A DNA stretch of 10,940 nucleotides from NCBI GenBank assembly GCA_900553905.1, contig USFL01000028.1, forward strand, positions 1-10,940. Reading direction: 5' to 3'. Below are positions 8,037 to 10,940 of this stretch, one piece after another (position 1 is the first letter of the stretch; each line of letters begins with the position of its first letter). The translations under genes were made by a program, and so were the position numbers. The notes below the pieces were generated by a model. The model did not search any database. It worked only from the letters and a program-made list of their open reading frames with translations, and was not told the origin of the DNA. The DNA is from an uncultured Eubacteriales bacterium. Lineage in GTDB: Bacteria; Bacillota; Clostridia; Christensenellales; Aristaeellaceae.

Positions 8037-8089
8037 CAGCACCATGGCGGCGGATGGGAAATTCCTCTCCGCTGCCATGGCGCTGTTTT
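8037..8089 (+). terminator. Inverted-repeat terminator between converging genes
   Basis: Two 18-nt arms (8037-8054 and 8068-8085) pair with one A-C mismatch and one G-U pair around a 13-nt loop. TTTT follows on the plus strand. The hairpin lies 40 bp after the surface-protein stop and 19 bp beyond the end of the GntR gene. It would end plus-strand transcription. On the minus strand it pairs equally well but lacks a clear T-run, so action in that direction is weaker or absent. Confidence 0.75.
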
Positions 8090-8107
8090 GGTCGCAAAAG
8101 CACCCGG

Positions 8108-8794
8108 TTATTGCGCCTGCTTGAAATAATCCGTGGGGTAGTTGATGCGCAGGGCCGCCTCGTCCACCTTATAGCGGCTGAGATGGCGGTCCATCACCTG
8201 ACGCGCGGCAGCTTTGTCGCGCGCGGCCAGCGCCTCGACGATCAGCGCGTGATCGTCCACGATCTTGCTGTTTTTCACCGTGGCCAGCGACATGTTTCGC
8301 ACCCGGTCGAAGTGGGCGGTGAAACCGGTCATCATGCCGTAGGTCTGTTCCTTGCGGGCGATCTGGAACAGGATGCCATGGAAGGCGTTATCCAGCGCCC
8401 ACAGGCGGTCCACCGCTCCGTCGGCCAGGTGGCGCCGCTGAAGCGCGATGTTTTCCCGCAGCCTCGCCAGATCACCCTCCGTAACCATGTCGCAGTCAAG
8501 CTCCACCACCGCGCCTTCCAGCACGCTGCGCATGAACCGCGCTTCCTCCACCAGATCGTAGTCGATCAAAGCGACGGCGCTGCCGCGCTGGGGATAGACG
8601 TCCACCAGCCGCACCTTGGACAGCTCCATCAGCGCCTCCCGCACAGGGGTGCGTGACAGGCCCATCTGCGCGGCCAGCTCGTTTTCGCTGACCATGCTGC
8701 CGGGTTTCAGCTCCAGATGGATGATGTTGTCCTTCAGATTGCGCAGGGCGTATTCCCGCCCTGTTTCGCGCATACGCCGCGCCAGAAGCCTCAC
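8108..8794 (-). CDS. GntR-family transcriptional regulator, FCD (FadR-type) subfamily
   Basis: This 228-aa regulator has an N-terminal winged helix-turn-helix (about 15-78; LKPGSMVSENELAAQMGLSR, then TPVREALMEL and wing PQRGSAVAL). The C-terminal all-helical FCD ligand domain (about 83-210) carries the expected metal-site residues Asp135-x3-His139, His182 and His204. The length is normal. I chose the GTG at 8794 because AGGAGG lies 8 nt upstream; an ATG seven codons later is worse placed. It starts 13 bp after the uxuB-like stop, whose TAA is part of the RBS, so it is the last gene of the uxuA-uxuB transcript. Regulators of this type in such loci (UxuR/ExuR kind) usually repress hexuronate genes and are released by fructuronate or a related acid. 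That role here is inferred from position. No operator is visible because the operon promoter lies beyond the right edge. Confidence 0.92.
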   Translation of the reverse strand: MRLLARRMRETGREYALRNLKDNIIHLELKPGSMVSENELAAQMGLSRTPVREALMELSKVRLVDVYPQRGSAVALIDYDLVEEARFMRSVLEGAVVELDCDMVTEGDLARLRENIALQRRHLADGAVDRLWALDNAFHGILFQIARKEQTYGMMTGFTAHFDRVRNMSLATVKNSKIVDDHALIVEALAARDKAAARQVMDRHLSRYKVDEAALRINYPTDYFKQAQ

Positions 8795-8807
8795 GCTTGC
8801 CCCCTCC

Positions 8808-10421
8808 TTATTGCAGTTCCTTTTTCAGCGTCGCGCGCACCGCGCCCGGACCGGCCAGCATTTCGGAAAGCATCCGCTCCACCTTGTCCGCCAGGCCCGC
8901 TTCATACAGGTTGACGCCAAAGAGGACCTCGTTTTCCAGAACGGGCCTGATCGCGCCCTGCACGCTCTGGGGCTGGCCCAGCTGCACGCCGGCCAGCGCC
9001 TGCTGGAGCTGTCCGAGCATGGGATCGGGACTGACGGCCATCTTGCGGCCCTCGTCATCCACGCCCAGCAGATAGCGCAGCCATCCGGCCAATGCCAGCG
9101 GAATGGCCGTGAGCGTAGCGGGGTCCAGCGTGGGCGAGGCCATGTAGCTCTTGAGCGTCTCGCCAAAGCGCACAGGAATCTTCTGGCTGGTATCCGTGGC
9201 GATGCGCTGCGGGGTATCCGGGATAAAGGGATTGGGCAGGCGCTGGGTAACGACCTCGTCGATGAACGCGCGGGGGCTTAAGATGCCCGGATCGGTCACC
9301 ACGGGCAGGCCCTCGGTGTAACCGATGCGCTTGACCAGTTCCACCAGCTCCGTATCGCCCATTTCGGCGGCGATGCTCTCATAGCCCAGCAGGCAGCCGT
9401 ACACCGCCAGCGCCGTATGCAGGGGATTGAGGCAGGTGGTCACCTTCATGCGCTCGGTCATATTGACGGTATCGCGGTCGGTCATATAGACGCCGGCCTG
9501 CTCCAGCGGGGGCCGTCCGTTGGGGAAGCGGTCCTCCACCACCAGATACTGCGGCACCTCGGCGTTGACAAAGGGCGCGATATAGGTGTGGCGGCCGGTG
9601 ACAACGGGGGCCATGCCCTCCACGCCCAGCGCTTCCAGCTGTTTCTGAATCACCTCGGAGGGGCGCGGGGTGATCTTGTCGATCATGCTCCAGGGGAAGC
9701 TGACCTTCTGCTCATCGGACAGCCAGTCCACATAGGCGGCGGGCGCCAGCCCGTTGTCCCGCCATCCGGCGGCGATTTCCAGCACGCTCTGTCGCAGCTT
9801 TTCGCCGTTGTGGCTACAGTTGTCCATGCTGACCAGGGCGATGGGATGGGCCCCCGCTTCAAATCGCGCCAGCATCATGGCAGCTACCACGCTCATGGCA
9901 TGACGCGCCTGCTCCGGGCCGTTTTTCAGGTCCTCCGTCACCACGGGCAGCAGCTCGCCCTTGATGTCCCGAAGCCCATAGCCCTTTTCGGTGATGGTGA
10001 AGCTGGCCATCTGCAAAGACGGGATTTCAAAGACCGCTTTCAGCGCCTTCCAGTCGCGCGCGTTGGCGCAATCGGCCTTGAGCCCGTTGGCGATGGAGGC
10101 GATGACCTCCTTCTGCGTTTCGCCGTCCGGCTTGAGGCTGACCATCAGCGTCATGGAATCGTGCGGCACATAGATCCGGTCGATGATATCGTAGTCAAAG
10201 GTCTCCGCCGCCACGATGCCGCTCTGCTGCAGGCCCTTGTTCAGAAGCCGCTGCTGCAGCCCGGCGATAAAGCCGCGGAAGATATTTCCCGCGCCAAAGT
10301 GCACCCAAACGGGTTCGTCGCCGGTATGCATGCACATGGCCGGCCAGTCAAAGCCGGGAAGCGCAATGCCGGCCTGCTGCCATGCATTGGCGTCGCGGAT
10401 CCCCTGATAGGTAAGTTTCAT
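8808..10421 (-). CDS. uxuB: Fructuronate reductase / D-mannonate oxidoreductase (mannitol dehydrogenase family)
   Basis: This 537-aa polyol-specific long-chain dehydrogenase is expected to interconvert D-fructuronate and D-mannonate with NAD(H) in the cytosol, supplying the substrate of UxuA. An N-terminal Rossmann domain contains VWVHFGAGNIFRGF (38-51). SMDNCSHNGEKL (198-209) matches the family's DN..NG motif. MIDKITPRPSE (246-256) and the catalytic helix KVTTCLNPLHTALAVYG (326-342) follow, with Lys326, Asn332 and His335. The Lys-to-Asn spacing is one residue longer than in classical mannitol 2-dehydrogenase, perhaps a trait of this clade. The ATG at 10421 follows AAGGAGGTT by about 11 nt; a TTG two codons earlier is closer to the RBS and possible. 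The frame extends another 49 codons upstream, but that part runs over the uxuA stop and is not conserved-looking. The exact substrate is inferred from the uxuA neighbour; tagaturonate or another polyol is the alternative. Confidence 0.88.
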   Translation of the reverse strand: MKLTYQGIRDANAWQQAGIALPGFDWPAMCMHTGDEPVWVHFGAGNIFRGFIAGLQQRLLNKGLQQSGIVAAETFDYDIIDRIYVPHDSMTLMVSLKPDGETQKEVIASIANGLKADCANARDWKALKAVFEIPSLQMASFTITEKGYGLRDIKGELLPVVTEDLKNGPEQARHAMSVVAAMMLARFEAGAHPIALVSMDNCSHNGEKLRQSVLEIAAGWRDNGLAPAAYVDWLSDEQKVSFPWSMIDKITPRPSEVIQKQLEALGVEGMAPVVTGRHTYIAPFVNAEVPQYLVVEDRFPNGRPPLEQAGVYMTDRDTVNMTERMKVTTCLNPLHTALAVYGCLLGYESIAAEMGDTELVELVKRIGYTEGLPVVTDPGILSPRAFIDEVVTQRLPNPFIPDTPQRIATDTSQKIPVRFGETLKSYMASPTLDPATLTAIPLALAGWLRYLLGVDDEGRKMAVSPDPMLGQLQQALAGVQLGQPQSVQGAIRPVLENEVLFGVNLYEAGLADKVERMLSEMLAGPGAVRATLKKELQ

Positions 10422-10459
10422 GGTCAATCGGAACCTCCTTTGGCAGCTCGGCGCAGCCT

Positions 10460-10487
10460 GCCGCCCGCCCGCACGGGGACGGGCGGC
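10460..10487 (-). other. GC-rich hairpin in the uxuA-uxuB intergenic gap
   Basis: Within the 76-bp gap, an 8-bp outer stem (GCCGCCCG/CGGGCGGC) and a 4-bp inner stem (CCCG/CGGG) with a 2-nt bulge and a 2-nt loop form a very stable hairpin. No U-run follows on either strand, so it is not an obvious intrinsic terminator. It could stabilise or process the mRNA and set different levels of the two enzymes. Confidence 0.55.
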
Positions 10488-10497
10488 ACGCCGTGGG

Positions 10498-10940
10498 TCA
10501 CTGCTTTTCGATGGCCTCCCACAAGCCGTTGAGATAGGCGGCGCCCAGCGCGCGGTCATAGAGGCCATAGCCGGGGCGGCCCTGCTCGTCCCAGATCATG
10601 CGGCCATGGTCGGGGCGCACATAGGTATCGGGACAGGTGTCGTGGATGGCCTTCATGATGGCGTACATGTCCAGGTCGCCGGTGGAGGACAGGTGCGCCG
10701 CCTCGCGGAAGTGATGGTACCCCAGGTACTTGACGTTGCGCACATGCATGGCGCCGATGCGGTCCATCTCGCCAAAGTGGCGGATAACCGCGGGCACGTC
10801 GTTCTCCGGGTTGGAGCCCAGGGAACCGGTGCACAGGCAGACGGTGTTGGCCGGGCTGTCGTGCAGCTTGATGATCTTGTCATAATCCTCCTGGCTGTGG
10901 GCGATGCGCGGCAGGCCGAAGATGGGCCAGGCGGGATCGT
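10498..10940 (-). CDS. uxuA: Mannonate dehydratase, C-terminal part
   Basis: This is the last 146 residues of UxuA; the N-terminus lies beyond the right edge. The enzyme is a metal-dependent TIM-barrel dehydratase that turns D-mannonate into 2-keto-3-deoxy-D-gluconate in hexuronate breakdown. Recognisable family blocks are [79 protein letters not shown] and [20 protein letters not shown]. The Cys of CTGSLG, the His of HVRN and the Asp/His of RPDHG are the expected metal or active-site ligands. The frame is intact to its TGA at 10498. A 76-bp gap and the uxuB-like gene follow, so it lies upstream of the oxidoreductase in the same operon. Confidence 0.95.
   Translation of the reverse strand, partial: DPAWPIFGLPRIAHSQEDYDKIIKLHDSPANTVCLCTGSLGSNPENDVPAVIRHFGEMDRIGAMHVRNVKYLGYHHFREAAHLSSTGDLDMYAIMKAIHDTCPDTYVRPDHGRMIWDEQGRPGYGLYDRALGAAYLNGLWEAIEKQ

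Noticed and set aside
10460..10487. Intrinsic terminator between uxuA and uxuB
   Set aside because: No U-run follows the stem on the minus strand, and the genes form a functional pair.
9417..10532. A 371-codon plus-strand frame opposite the uxuB-like gene, and similar long frames at 766-1686 and 8616-9281
   Set aside because: All lie opposite genes with intact catalytic motifs, show no family resemblance and have no convincing RBS.
10422..10568. N-terminal extension of the uxuB-like gene into uxuA
   Set aside because: It overlaps the uxuA C-terminus and the intergenic hairpin. The conserved sequence starts at MKLTYQGIRD, which has its own RBS.

Overview
The window most likely comes from a GC-rich Clostridia-type Firmicute, for example an Oscillospirales or Christensenellales gut bacterium. 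The evidence is a T-box riboswitch, a GatCAB amidotransferase operon, strong AGGAGG-type ribosome binding sites, a sortase-anchored surface protein with a PPKTG motif, an IS3-type insertion sequence remnant and a hexuronate operon of firmicute type. The lineage is inferred and was not tested by any search.

Region 1 (1-4083, minus strand) is one transcription unit for tRNA-dependent amide amino acid synthesis. A near-consensus sigma-A promoter (4055-4083) leads into a T-box leader of about 275 nt. The leader ends in a 14-bp terminator hairpin with six U. Then come an aspartyl-tRNA synthetase fused at its C-terminus to a complete GatC, then gatA, then the start of gatB, which runs off the left edge. 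gatA and gatB overlap by ATGA. The candidate specifier codon is AAC (Asn), overlapping GAA (Glu); no Asp codon sits at that place. The operon would therefore sense uncharged tRNA(Asn), the tRNA that a non-discriminating AspRS plus GatCAB converts to Asn-tRNA(Asn). The synthetase-GatC fusion physically ties the two steps together and is the most notable object here.

Region 2 (4135-7996, plus strand) is a broken surface-protein locus. A divergent promoter (TTGATA-N17-TATAAT) and an RBS precede an ATG at 4250 that encodes MKQKPVWMLT, which resembles the start of a signal peptide. The frame is cut after ten codons by the left end of an IS3-family element. Only about 347 bp of the element remain: an internally deleted orfA and the first codons of orfB. 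The rest of the surface gene follows directly as a 1120-codon open frame with a beta-rich repeat region, MucBP/SHIRT-like, InlB-B-like and Cna-B/SpaA-like domains, a Pro/Thr linker, PPKTG, a membrane helix and an Arg tail. As the sequence stands it has no signal peptide or RBS, so it is probably a pseudogene.

Region 3 (8037-10940, minus strand) begins with an imperfect inverted-repeat terminator that separates the converging units. Read in transcription order, the operon is uxuA (mannonate dehydratase, C-terminal part only), uxuB-like fructuronate/mannonate oxidoreductase, and an FCD-type GntR regulator. Together these convert D-fructuronate, derived from glucuronate, to 2-keto-3-deoxygluconate under probable control of the last gene.
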